Source of the DNA: SIG205 sp045545595
Lineage (GTDB): Bacteria > Bacillota_I > Bacilli_A > RF39 > UBA660
Direction: 5' to 3'
Assembly: GCA_045545595.1 (NCBI GenBank)
Contig: JAZQBG010000004.1
Coordinates: 23,139-87,138, forward strand
Length of the DNA stretch: 64,000 bases
Below, one piece after another: positions 43,365 to 53,223 of this stretch. The notes under the pieces are model-generated. The model was not told where the DNA came from. It did no database searches and saw only the letters and a program-made list of their open reading frames with translations. Within the stretch, counting starts at the first letter, position 1, and every line of letters starts with the position of its first letter. The position numbers and the translations under genes were made by a program.

Positions 43365-45764
43365 ATGGATTTAGATAATTTAACAATTTCAAATAACACT
43401 TTACTTATTATTCCAAATAATATTAAAAACAAAGTACTTAAAAAGCTAAGTGATAGTAGTATACTTTTTAATATTAAAATAATGTCATTAGAAGAATTCA
43501 GAAATAAATTCTATTTTAGTTATGATGAAAAATCCATTTATTACTTAATGAATAAATATGGTTATAAGTATAGTATTGCTAAAGAATACCTAAATAGTTT
43601 ATATTATGTAGATGAAAGTGACTATGAAAATGAAAAGTTAAAATTTTTAAAAGATTTAAAATTAGAATTAGGAGAAAACAAATTATTGAATATTGATTAT
43701 TTGTTTGTAGATTATATTAAAAATTTTAAAATTATTATATATGGTTATGATTATATAAATAAATTTTACAAAAAAATGTTTGACAAAGTTGAAGAATATT
43801 CGAGTGTCGAAATAATTGAAAAAGAAAAGAGAAGTAATAAGAATTTAAAGGTTTATGAATTTAAAAATATAGAAGAAGAAATTTCATTTATTTCTCAAAA
43901 AATTATAGACTTAATAAAAAGTGGTGTAGATATAAATAAAATATTTATAGCTAATGTTAGTAGTGAATATTATGAAGTTATAAAAAGAATATTTAAATTC
44001 TACAAATTACCTATAAGTTTAGATGAAACAAATTCCATTTACAGCACAACCCTAATAACGGAATTTTTAACAGAACTAAAACAAATGAGAAGTATTGAAA
44101 GTTCTATCAACAGAATTGTGGAAAAGTATAATCTAGAGAATAATGAAAATCTAGATATATTTAATAAACTTGTTAATATTTGTAACAAATATAATTTTGA
44201 AAAAGTAGATGATTCTATTATAAATTGTATAGAAGAAGAATTAAAAAATACAAATATTAAAAAATTAAATCTTAATAATTCAGTAAAGTGTATTAATATT
44301 AAAGACAATATATTTAGTGACTCAGAACACATTTTTATAATTGGATTTAATCAAGGAACTATTCCTAAGTTATATAAAGATGAAGATTATTTAGGTGATA
44401 ATATAAAATCATTATTAAATATAGAAACAACAACTGAAAAAAATATTATAGAAAAACAAACAATATCAAATATAATTAACAAAATCCCTAATTTAACAAT
44501 ATCTTATAAACTAATATCACCATTTGAAAGTTATTATCCATCAAGTTTGATAGATGAATTAAACATGGAAATTATTAAAGTAGATGATGAAAAGTATAAT
44601 TATTCAAATATATATAACAAAATACAATTATCTCAAAAATTGGATACTATGATTAAATATAACACAATAGAGAATAATTTAAATGTTTTATATTCAAATT
44701 ACAAAGATTTAGACTATTTAAAATATGATAATAAGTTTACAGGAATAAACAAAGACAATTTAAAAAAATATTTAGATAATAAATTATTACTTTCATATTC
44801 TAGTATAGATAATTATTTCAGATGTGGATTCAGATATTATATAAACAATATATTAAAATTAGATAAATATGAAGAAACTTTTCCACAATTTATTGGGAAC
44901 TTATTTCACGACATATTATCAAAAGCATTTGAAGATAACTTTAATTACGAAGAGGAATTTAATAACTATATAAAAGATAAAAATTTAACTAATAAAGAAT
45001 TATTCTTAATTAATAAGCTTAAAGACGAATTATTATTTGTAATTGAAACAATTAAACAAAATGATAAATATTCTAAATTAAATGAAGCTTTATATGAACA
45101 AAAAATCTATATAGATAAAAGTAGAGATATTAAAATAACATTTATGGGGATAATAGATAAGCTTAAATATAAAGTAGATAATGATAAAACATATGTATCC
45201 ATAATTGATTATAAAACAGGTAATACACCAACAAATCTTAACAATACAATTTATGGATTAAATATGCAGTTACCAATTTATCTTTATTTGGCTAAAAATT
45301 ATAAACAATTTCAAAATGTAGAATTCATTGGTTTTTATCTTCAAAAAGTACTAAATAATGAAATAAGTGTTAAAGGTAACGAAGATTATGAAACACTAAA
45401 AAGACAAGCATTAAAGTTAAATGGTTATAGCGTTAGTGATGAATCATTACTTGAGTTATTTGATTCTACATATAAAGATAGTGAAGTTATAAAAAGCATG
45501 AAAATGAGTAGTAAAGGATTTTATAGTTATGCGAAAGTATTAAATAGAAAGCAAATAGAGAAATTAACAGAAGTTGTGGATAACAACATTAATAACGCTA
45601 TTGATGGAATAATGGATGCTAAATTTGATATAAATCCAAAAAGAGTTGGTCAAACAAATTTAGGATGTGAGTTTTGTAGTTATAAAGATTTGTGTTATAT
45701 GAATGAAAAAAATATAGTTAATTTAGAAGAACATACAGATTTAGATTTTTTAGGAGAGGATTAA
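43365..45764 (+). CDS. addB: AddB/RexB-type helicase-nuclease subunit
   Basis: 799 residues. The C-terminal RecB-like nuclease shows GNLFHDIL and IIDYKTGN, and the iron-sulfur cysteines are in FRCGF and GCEFCSYKDLC. There is no N-terminal Walker A, as in RexB-type subunits. With AddA it processes double-strand breaks for recombination. ATG 43365 follows GGTGGT. Promoter-like TGTTATAAT lies upstream. Confidence 0.85.
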   Translation: MDLDNLTISNNTLLIIPNNIKNKVLKKLSDSSILFNIKIMSLEEFRNKFYFSYDEKSIYYLMNKYGYKYSIAKEYLNSLYYVDESDYENEKLKFLKDLKLELGENKLLNIDYLFVDYIKNFKIIIYGYDYINKFYKKMFDKVEEYSSVEIIEKEKRSNKNLKVYEFKNIEEEISFISQKIIDLIKSGVDINKIFIANVSSEYYEVIKRIFKFYKLPISLDETNSIYSTTLITEFLTELKQMRSIESSINRIVEKYNLENNENLDIFNKLVNICNKYNFEKVDDSIINCIEEELKNTNIKKLNLNNSVKCINIKDNIFSDSEHIFIIGFNQGTIPKLYKDEDYLGDNIKSLLNIETTTEKNIIEKQTISNIINKIPNLTISYKLISPFESYYPSSLIDELNMEIIKVDDEKYNYSNIYNKIQLSQKLDTMIKYNTIENNLNVLYSNYKDLDYLKYDNKFTGINKDNLKKYLDNKLLLSYSSIDNYFRCGFRYYINNILKLDKYEETFPQFIGNLFHDILSKAFEDNFNYEEEFNNYIKDKNLTNKELFLINKLKDELLFVIETIKQNDKYSKLNEALYEQKIYIDKSRDIKITFMGIIDKLKYKVDNDKTYVSIIDYKTGNTPTNLNNTIYGLNMQLPIYLYLAKNYKQFQNVEFIGFYLQKVLNNEISVKGNEDYETLKRQALKLNGYSVSDESLLELFDSTYKDSEVIKSMKMSSKGFYSYAKVLNRKQIEKLTEVVDNNINNAIDGIMDAKFDINPKRVGQTNLGCEFCSYKDLCYMNEKNIVNLEEHTDLDFLGED

Positions 45765-45765
45765 T

Positions 45766-46158
45766 TTGAAAAATATAGATTTCAAAAATACAATTTTGAA
45801 TATTATTGCATGTAGTTTATATTTACTTAAAATTTTAGGAAGTATTACAATAATAATATTTCTAGTATACTTATTTTTACATACAACAGATACAATTACT
45901 AGAATTATACTTATTCCGTTTTTTATATGTGGATTTACAATATTTGGTGCTTTAATAGCTAAGTTTTTTAGAAAAGTTAATTTAGAAGTATTATTTCACA
46001 AACTATATACTGTTGGTTTTTTACTGTTTTGGTTCGGAGTATTAGTATTAGGTTGTTATCTAAGTTTAATTAATAGAGAATACCAAATGATAATATTTAC
46101 AATACCATTTTGGCTAGTAGGTATATATATGGTTTATAAAAATTTTATTAAAAAATAA
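45766..46158 (+). CDS. Four-helix membrane protein
   Basis: 130 residues with four hydrophobic segments, unrecognised. Starts at TTG one base after addB, with AGGAGAGG overlapping the addB end, and precedes addA. Its insertion between addB and addA is unusual. Confidence 0.6.
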   Translation: MKNIDFKNTILNIIACSLYLLKILGSITIIIFLVYLFLHTTDTITRIILIPFFICGFTIFGALIAKFFRKVNLEVLFHKLYTVGFLLFWFGVLVLGCYLSLINREYQMIIFTIPFWLVGIYMVYKNFIKK

Positions 46159-46178
46159 TAGTTAAAAGAGGTGAGTTT

Positions 46179-49100
46179 ATGCCTAAATGGACAGAAGAAC
46201 AACAACAAGCAATTGATCTAGAAGGAAAAAATATAATCGTAAGTGCGGGTGCAGGTAGTGGTAAAACTGCAGTATTAACAGAAAGAGTTTTGAGAAAATT
46301 AAAAAGTGGTGTTAATATTGACGAATTATTAATTTTAACATTTACTAAAGCAGCTGCACATGAAATGAAAGAAAGAATTAGAAAAGCGATAAAAAAAGTT
46401 CCTAATATTAAAGAACAATTAAATAAAATTGACAGTGCTTATATAACTACATTTGATAGTTATGCCTTATCAATTGTAAAAAAATATCATTATATTCTTA
46501 ACGTTTCTAACGATATTTCAATATGTGAGGCTAGTATAATAAACTTAGAAAAAGAAAAAATCATTGATGAAATATTTGAACAACTATATAGCGAAAATAA
46601 TGAAAAATTTATGAAACTAATAGGTGACTTTTGTGTAAAAGATGATAAAGAAATCAAAGAAGCTATTATTTCAATAAGTAATAAATTAGACTTAAAATAT
46701 GACAAGCAAGAATACTTATTAAATTACATTAATCACAAATTTGATGACTCTGTAATAGATAACGATATTAAAAGTTTTACTAATATATTAATAGATAAAA
46801 TAAATTCTATAAATAATGAATTAAAGAATTTAAATATGTATGTTGAACCAGATTATTATAATAAAATGTATGATACTTTAAGTAGATTATTAGGCTCTAA
46901 AACAATAGAAGAAATAAATACTAACATAGATACCAAACTACCTAGTATACCTAGAGGAACAGATGAATTAGGTAAAGCATCTAAAGATAAAATATCAGGA
47001 ATATTAAAAGACATACAAGGATTATGTGTCTATAGTAATGATAAAGAAATTAAAGATTCTATTTTATATACTAAAGAATATGTTGAAATAATTATTGATA
47101 TTATTTTAAAATTAGATAAAAAATTAAATGAATTTAAATTTAATAAAGATTTATATGAATTTAATGATATTGCCAAAATGGCAATTAGAATATTAAAAGA
47201 AAATCCAAATATTGCTTTAGAACTAAAAAATAGTTTAAATGAGATTCTAATTGATGAATACCAAGACACTAATGATTTACAAGAAGATTTTATTTCTATG
47301 ATAGCAAACAATAATGTATATATGGTAGGTGATATTAAACAATCAATATATAGATTCAGAAATGCGAATCCATATATATTTAAAAACAAATATGATACTT
47401 ATACTGATGGAGAAATTGGAATTAAAATTGATTTAAACAAAAACTTTAGATCTAGAAAAGAAGTATTAGATAATATCAATGTAATATTTAACTTAGTAAT
47501 GGACGATTTAATAGGTGGAGCACAATATAAAATTTCACATCAAATGATATTTGGTAATTTAACATATGAAGAAGAAGGTAAGACTAGTCAAAATAATAAT
47601 ATAGAATTTTACAATTATGAATTTGATAAAAGTAAAGGTTTTACTAAAGAAGAAACTGAAATATTTATAATTGCGAATGATATAAAAAACAAGATAGAAA
47701 ACAAATATCAAATATTTGATAAAGATACTTTAGAAGTTAGAGATGCAAAATATAGTGATTTCGTAGTTTTAATCGACAGAACTACTAATTTTGATTTATA
47801 TAAAAAAATATTTGAATATATGTCAATACCATTATCAGTTTTAAAAGATGAAACAATAACTAATGGTACAGATATAAATCTTATTAAAAATATCTTAAGA
47901 CTGTTAATTAATTTAAAACAAAATAAATTTGATGAAGATTTTAAATATGCTTTTATGAGTATCGCACGTAGTTACTTGTTTAAATTAGATGATGATAAAA
48001 TATTTGACTATATATTAAATAACACATATAAAGAATCAGAAATTATGGAAATTTCATATAAAATTCTATCAAGAATAGATAATATAGATATATCAACTCT
48101 ATTAAATATAATAATTGATGAATTTGATTTTTATAATAAATTAATAACAGTTGGTAATATTAAAGAAAGCATTATAAGACTTGAATATATAATTAATCTT
48201 TCTAAAAATTTACAAGACATAGGTTATAATGTTTTAGATTTCTATGAATACTTAGATAATATTTCATCTAAAAATTATGATATTAAGTTTTCATCAAACA
48301 ATGAAAATAGTGATAGTTGTAAAATAATGACTATACATAAATCAAAAGGATTAGAATATCCAATTTGTTATTATTCGTCACTATATTCAAAATTTAATAT
48401 TAGTGATTTAAAAGAAAAATTTATATTTGATAATACATATGGTATTATTACTCCATACGTTCAAAATGGTATTAAAAGTACTATATATAAAAATTTGTTA
48501 AAAGAAAAATATTTAAAAGAAGAAATATCAGAAAAAATTCGTTTATTCTATGTTGCATTAACTAGATGCAAAGAAAAGATGATTGTCATTAACTCATTTA
48601 ACGATTACGATATCATAAATAAGAATGGATTAGTTGAAAATGATATTAGATTAAAATACGCTTCATTTAGTGACATATTAAATTCGATTAAAAATGATAT
48701 TAGTGAGTATATTAATAATATAGAATTAGATAAGATTCATATGAGTAAAGATTATAATCTTATAAAAAGTTCTAATTATAAATCTAAAATTCCTAGTTCT
48801 GATATAGTGTTAAATATAGAAGAAATAAATATTGAAAATGAACAAATTGAAGATAAGAAATTTTCTAAAACCTTAAATTCAGTTATCAGCAAAGAGGAAA
48901 AAGAAAAATTAGAAATAGGAACAAATGTCCATTATGCATTAGAAGTTTTAGATTTTAAAAAACCTAATTTTTCAAATTTAAATATAAATAAATTTTACAT
49001 AGATAAAATAAAAAAGTTTTTGTCTAATGAAATATTTGATGATGTTAACAATACTAAAATTATTAAAGAACATGAATTTATTTATGAGAAGGATAATATT

Positions 49101-49319
49101 GAGTATCATGGTATTATAGATTTAATTTTAGAAAAAGACGATGAAATAATTGTTTTAGACTATAAACTTAAAAATATTGATGATGAAGCTTATACTAAAC
49201 AATTATTGGGATATAAAGATTATATTTCACAAAAGACTGATAAAAAAATATCATTATATCTATACTCGATATTAGATGAAAGAATAAAAAATATAGATGA
49301 TAGTCTAGAACTAATATAA
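46179..49319 (+). CDS. addA: AddA helicase-nuclease subunit
   Basis: 1046 residues, somewhat short for AddA. Motif I SAGAGSGKTAVLTERV, DEYQDTNDLQ, GDIKQSIYRFRN, MTIHKSKGLEYP, FYVALTRCKEK, and the C-terminal nuclease HGIIDLILEK / VLDYKLKN. The helicase-nuclease partner of AddB. AGAGGTGAG precedes the ATG. Confidence 0.92.
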   Translation: MPKWTEEQQQAIDLEGKNIIVSAGAGSGKTAVLTERVLRKLKSGVNIDELLILTFTKAAAHEMKERIRKAIKKVPNIKEQLNKIDSAYITTFDSYALSIVKKYHYILNVSNDISICEASIINLEKEKIIDEIFEQLYSENNEKFMKLIGDFCVKDDKEIKEAIISISNKLDLKYDKQEYLLNYINHKFDDSVIDNDIKSFTNILIDKINSINNELKNLNMYVEPDYYNKMYDTLSRLLGSKTIEEINTNIDTKLPSIPRGTDELGKASKDKISGILKDIQGLCVYSNDKEIKDSILYTKEYVEIIIDIILKLDKKLNEFKFNKDLYEFNDIAKMAIRILKENPNIALELKNSLNEILIDEYQDTNDLQEDFISMIANNNVYMVGDIKQSIYRFRNANPYIFKNKYDTYTDGEIGIKIDLNKNFRSRKEVLDNINVIFNLVMDDLIGGAQYKISHQMIFGNLTYEEEGKTSQNNNIEFYNYEFDKSKGFTKEETEIFIIANDIKNKIENKYQIFDKDTLEVRDAKYSDFVVLIDRTTNFDLYKKIFEYMSIPLSVLKDETITNGTDINLIKNILRLLINLKQNKFDEDFKYAFMSIARSYLFKLDDDKIFDYILNNTYKESEIMEISYKILSRIDNIDISTLLNIIIDEFDFYNKLITVGNIKESIIRLEYIINLSKNLQDIGYNVLDFYEYLDNISSKNYDIKFSSNNENSDSCKIMTIHKSKGLEYPICYYSSLYSKFNISDLKEKFIFDNTYGIITPYVQNGIKSTIYKNLLKEKYLKEEISEKIRLFYVALTRCKEKMIVINSFNDYDIINKNGLVENDIRLKYASFSDILNSIKNDISEYINNIELDKIHMSKDYNLIKSSNYKSKIPSSDIVLNIEEINIENEQIEDKKFSKTLNSVISKEEKEKLEIGTNVHYALEVLDFKKPNFSNLNINKFYIDKIKKFLSNEIFDDVNNTKIIKEHEFIYEKDNIEYHGIIDLILEKDDEIIVLDYKLKNIDDEAYTKQLLGYKDYISQKTDKKISLYLYSILDERIKNIDDSLELI

Positions 49320-49414
49320 AAGTGTATAATTTGTGTAAATATTTATTATATAAATATATTCTTTTTTGTCTTTTTGTTATAATTTAATTATAAAATAAGG
49401 GAGGAATATTAAAT

Positions 49415-50467
49415 ATGAAAAATGTAAAAGTTGTTCAATATGGCAGTGGAAAAATGTCAGTATATACAATGCGTTACGTTTTAGAAAACGGAGGACAAAT
49501 TGTAGGTGCGATTGACATTAACGAAGATATTATTGGAAAAGATATTGGAGAAATAATTGGTTCTGAAAATTTAGGAGTTAAAGTAACTGATGCAAAAGAT
49601 GCAGAAAAGTTATTAAAAGAAGTTAAACCAGATGTATGTATAGTTACTACTATGAGTTTAATAAATGATGTTAAAGATGCTTTGTTACTTTGTGCAAAAT
49701 TAGGAATAAATGCAATTACAACGTGTGAAGAAGCATTTTATCCAATGAATTCATCACCAACATTAACAAAAGAAATTGACAAGTTAGCAAAAGAAAATAA
49801 TTGTACTATTACAGGTAGTGGATATCAAGATGCCTTTTGGGGTAATTTAATTACAACACTAGCAGGTACTACACAAAAAATTACAAAAATTAAAGGGAGT
49901 TCAAGTTATAATGTAGAAGATTATGGAATTGCCCTTGCAAAAGCACATGGTGCAGGACTTACATTAGAAGAATTTGATGAAAAAATAGCATCAGCTGATA
50001 ATATCAGTGATGAAGAAAGAAATGAAATTATCGAAAAAGGAGAATACACTCCAAGTTATATGTGGAATGTTAATGGATGGTTATGTGATAAATTAGGATT
50101 AACTGTCATAAGACAAACACAAAAATGTGTACCACAAACACATGACGAAGATATTGAGTCATCAACACTTGGTATGACAGTTAAAAAAGGTATGGCAACA
50201 GGAATGAGTGCGGTAGTTACAACAACTACTAAAGAAGGAATTACTTTAGAAACAGAATGTATTGGTAAAGTATATTCCAAAGATGATTGCGACAAAAATG
50301 ATTGGACAATCTATGGTGAACCAAATACTAATCTGGTTATTACAAGACCAGCAACAGTAGAACTTACTTGTGCAGCAATTGTAAATAGAATACCTGATGT
50401 TATTGCTTCAAAACCAGGATTTGTTCCAACATCACAAATGGGTGAATTAAAATATATTAAAAAGTAA
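49415..50467 (+). CDS. Ord-like (2,4-diaminopentanoate dehydrogenase family) oxidoreductase
   Basis: 350 residues. N-terminal NAD(P)-binding fold (VVQYGSGKMSVYTMRYV), then DVCIVTT and a SGYQDAFWGNL block typical of the dihydrodipicolinate-reductase-like Ord family used in clostridial ornithine fermentation. No other gene of that pathway is nearby, so the substrate is uncertain. GGGAGG precedes the ATG; TTTTTGTTATAAT serves as promoter. Confidence 0.65.
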   Translation: MKNVKVVQYGSGKMSVYTMRYVLENGGQIVGAIDINEDIIGKDIGEIIGSENLGVKVTDAKDAEKLLKEVKPDVCIVTTMSLINDVKDALLLCAKLGINAITTCEEAFYPMNSSPTLTKEIDKLAKENNCTITGSGYQDAFWGNLITTLAGTTQKITKIKGSSSYNVEDYGIALAKAHGAGLTLEEFDEKIASADNISDEERNEIIEKGEYTPSYMWNVNGWLCDKLGLTVIRQTQKCVPQTHDEDIESSTLGMTVKKGMATGMSAVVTTTTKEGITLETECIGKVYSKDDCDKNDWTIYGEPNTNLVITRPATVELTCAAIVNRIPDVIASKPGFVPTSQMGELKYIKK

Positions 50468-50475
50468 TAGACATT

Positions 50476-50509
50476 AAAAGTAAATATTTATAAAATATTT
50501 GCTTTTTTT
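50476..50509 (+). terminator. Intrinsic terminator after the Ord-like gene
   Basis: AAAAGTAAATATTT / AAATATTTGCTTTT stem with one wobble, then T-run. Confidence 0.75.
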
Positions 50510-50554
50510 GTTTAAAAAATGGAAATATATTCATAATAAAAATAGGTGATTATT

Positions 50555-51280
50555 ATGTTTTTAAATACCAATTGGATAGAAGTAGGGGATGTTATTCTTC
50601 GTGCTTTAATATCATTAGTTACATTATTCTTAATAACAAAATTACTTGGAAAAAAACAAGTATCACAACTTAGTGTATTTGATTATGTAATAGGAATATC
50701 AATAGGTAACTTTGCCGCAGAAATGACTATAAATATTGAATCACAATATATGAATGGAATTGTAGCAGTAGTTGTGTTTGGTGTTGTTGCATATCTAATA
50801 TCAATATGGACTATGAAAAGTATTGTAATAAGAAGATTTTTTATGGGTACTCCTACATTATTAATACAAAATGGTAAACTAATTGAAAAAAACTTAAAAA
50901 AAGTTAAATTTGATATGAATGATTTATTAGAAGAATGTAGGAGTAATGGTTATTTTGATATTAGTGAAATAGAATATGCAATAATGGAAGCCAATGGGAC
51001 ATTAAGTATATTACCCAAAGGAGAATATAAACAGCCAACCATAAAAGATATGAATTTAAAAGCAGAAAAACAAGGATTATGTGCGAATGTGATCATCGAT
51101 GGTAAAATTATGTACAATAATCTTAAACATATTCACAAGACCGAAAAATGGCTGTTAAAAGAATTAAAAGTAAGAGGACAAGAACTAGGTGATATATTAT
51201 TAGGTACAGTTGATATTAATGAAAAATTAGTTTTATATAATAGAAATAATAATGAAGAAAAATTTGATGTTTTAGAATAA
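50555..51280 (+). CDS. DUF421 (YetF/YdfR) membrane protein
   Basis: 241 residues with three N-terminal membrane helices and a soluble C-terminal domain (FDYVIGISIGNFAAEM, DISEIEYAIMEANGTLSILPK). Family common in Bacilli and linked to spore membranes in some species; function unknown. ATG 50555 follows AGGTGAT. Confidence 0.85.
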   Translation: MFLNTNWIEVGDVILRALISLVTLFLITKLLGKKQVSQLSVFDYVIGISIGNFAAEMTINIESQYMNGIVAVVVFGVVAYLISIWTMKSIVIRRFFMGTPTLLIQNGKLIEKNLKKVKFDMNDLLEECRSNGYFDISEIEYAIMEANGTLSILPKGEYKQPTIKDMNLKAEKQGLCANVIIDGKIMYNNLKHIHKTEKWLLKELKVRGQELGDILLGTVDINEKLVLYNRNNNEEKFDVLE

Positions 51281-51337
51281 GTATCTTTGAATATTATAAT
51301 TTATTAATATATTCCTTCTTCATAATAGAAATTAATA

Positions 51338-51371
51338 ATATACTAATATTTTGTTAAGAATATTAGTATAT
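51338..51371. repeat. Intergenic inverted repeat
   Basis: Perfect 13-base arms ATATACTAATATT / AATATTAGTATAT with an eight-base loop between the DUF421 gene and the orphan pilin. No T-run, so it may be an operator or a weak terminator. Confidence 0.5.
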
Positions 51372-51470
51372 ATGACAAATTTTTACAAATATAATCAAAA
51401 ATAACAAAAACACTTTGTAATTATTAAAAAATATGTTATAATTTATGTATCTTAAGAAGGAGGAGTTTAT

Positions 51471-51833
51471 ATGGATTTAATGTTAATTGGTAAAAGCGTA
51501 AGTGATATTTGTTCAGGTGATATGGTAACAATAATGAAAGTTGTTAGAAATGTATTAACTATAATCCAAATCGCCGTACCAATAATATTAATAATAATAG
51601 GATCTATTGATTTAATGAAAGCTGTTATGGCAGGTAAAGAGGATGAAATTAAAAAAGCTCAAGGTACTTTTATAAAACGTGCGATTGCAGCTGTTATTGT
51701 TTTCTTTATCCCACTAATCGTAAATATTGTTTTAGGATTACTTCCTGTTGAAAATGGTTTAGAAGCAAGTGATGGAACAGATCTTAATTATAAAAAATGT
51801 TGGGACTTAGGTGTAGATAAAAAGAAAAATTAA
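51471..51833 (+). CDS. Orphan VirB2/TrbC-like pilin, copy 3
   Basis: 120 residues with the two-helix hairpin IAVPIILIIIGSIDLMKA / AAVIVFFIPLIVNIV and the KKAQGTFIKR loop, close to the secretion-locus pilin at 11551. No signal peptide beyond the first helix. It lies 30 kb from the secretion genes behind its own promoter (TTGTAA, 16 bases, TATAAT at about 51415-51442) and AGAAGGAGG. Confidence 0.65.
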   Translation: MDLMLIGKSVSDICSGDMVTIMKVVRNVLTIIQIAVPIILIIIGSIDLMKAVMAGKEDEIKKAQGTFIKRAIAAVIVFFIPLIVNIVLGLLPVENGLEASDGTDLNYKKCWDLGVDKKKN

Positions 51834-52012
51834 AAAGTGAATTATACCTATATTTGATAAAAACGTATAAAAGTGAATTGAAATTTTTATATGTTTTTTT
51901 ATATATAAAACTTTGATTATAAAACAAATTGGAATACAAGAAATATATATTGTATTTTTTAAATTATTTTGCTATACTAATATTGTATTAAGATTAATAG
52001 ATGGGTGATTTT

Positions 52013-53125
52013 ATGTTGAGAGAATTATTTGATCAAAAACCTGAAATAAAGAAAATAATATTAATTATATTATTAATTATTGTAACTATAATTATAGGAC
52101 TGGCTGTTTTTCCAATGTTTAAGTCAACAAAACTAACATATTCAGAATTAGAAGACAAAATGCAAGAAGCTGCAATTAGTTATTATGAATATAATGAAGA
52201 CAAATTACCATCCGATGGTAATACTGTAACAATTTCATATGGTACTCTAGAAAAAGCAGGAAAGATTAAAGCAATTGATAAGTATGGAAAAGGGTCATGT
52301 GAAGGAAAGGTAGTAGTTAGTAACTCAAATAATAATTATGCATACACAGCATATTTAGATTGTGGCACCGATTATAAAACAATTAAATTTTACAACAAAG
52401 TATTAGAAGACAACCAAATAGTTAGTGAAAAAGACGGATTATATCTTCAAGGAAATTCAAAAGTATTTAGAGGTGAAGAAATAAATAATTTTGTCATGTT
52501 TGATTTTGATGAAGAACAAATATGGAGGATTATAAAAATAGAAGGTGATAACTCTGTTAAATTAATACTTTATAATGGCAGGTTAAAATCTAATTATGAT
52601 GACCGATATAATTCTGATAGAGATTTAACAGTTGGTAAAAATGATTATACTATTAGTAGAATGAAGGAAACTATGGAGGAATTATATAGCGAAGATTTAC
52701 TAATAACTGGTAATTTAAAAGGAAAAATGCTTTTAAAACCTATTTGTATTGGTAAAAGATCTGATGACGATAATATCAATGATGGAAGCATTGAGTGTAG
52801 TAAAACTATAGAGGGGCAATATATTAGTAATCTAAGTTTATATGAATACATTAATGCAAGTATAGATTCTGCTTGTAATTCTGTAAATACACTAGAATGT
52901 CAAAATTATAATTATTTAAATATTAATGATGACTTTAGTTCTTGGTGGTTGACAACTGCATACAAAGAAAATTCTTATCAAGCATATTACGTGACTTCTA
53001 GCGGGTTAATTAATACTTCATATTGTTCATCAATCTTAACTATCAAACCAACAATATATTTAAGCGAAAATACAATTTATGTTTCAGGTAACGGAAGTTA
53101 TGATGATCCTTATATAATAAAATAA
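52013..53125 (+). CDS. Membrane-anchored surface protein with DUF6273-like end
   Basis: 370 residues. One N-terminal membrane helix (about 13-36), then an outside part with a pilin-like SELEDKMQEAAISYY helix, and a C-terminal domain with SSWWLTTAYKENSYQAYYV and LTIKPTIYL resembling DUF6273. ATG 52013 follows GGGTGAT; promoter TTGTAT, 17 bases, TATACT. It may be a surface or pilus-associated protein, given the pilin gene next door. Confidence 0.55.
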   Translation: MLRELFDQKPEIKKIILIILLIIVTIIIGLAVFPMFKSTKLTYSELEDKMQEAAISYYEYNEDKLPSDGNTVTISYGTLEKAGKIKAIDKYGKGSCEGKVVVSNSNNNYAYTAYLDCGTDYKTIKFYNKVLEDNQIVSEKDGLYLQGNSKVFRGEEINNFVMFDFDEEQIWRIIKIEGDNSVKLILYNGRLKSNYDDRYNSDRDLTVGKNDYTISRMKETMEELYSEDLLITGNLKGKMLLKPICIGKRSDDDNINDGSIECSKTIEGQYISNLSLYEYINASIDSACNSVNTLECQNYNYLNINDDFSSWWLTTAYKENSYQAYYVTSSGLINTSYCSSILTIKPTIYLSENTIYVSGNGSYDDPYIIK

Positions 53126-53148
53126 AAGACTAGCAATAGTCTTTTTTT
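53125..53148 (+). terminator. Intrinsic terminator
   Basis: AAAGACTA, GCAA, TAGTCTTT then T-run, directly after the stop. Confidence 0.8.
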
Positions 53149-53223
53149 GTTGTAAAATAGCACATAATAAAATTCTAAAAATAAAATGTCCATAATATAC
53201 TTAAGTAAGGAGGACAAACTATT

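Noticed and set aside
45766..46158. Membrane gene as part of the AddAB enzyme
   Set aside because: No motif links it to recombination; its position alone is not evidence of function.
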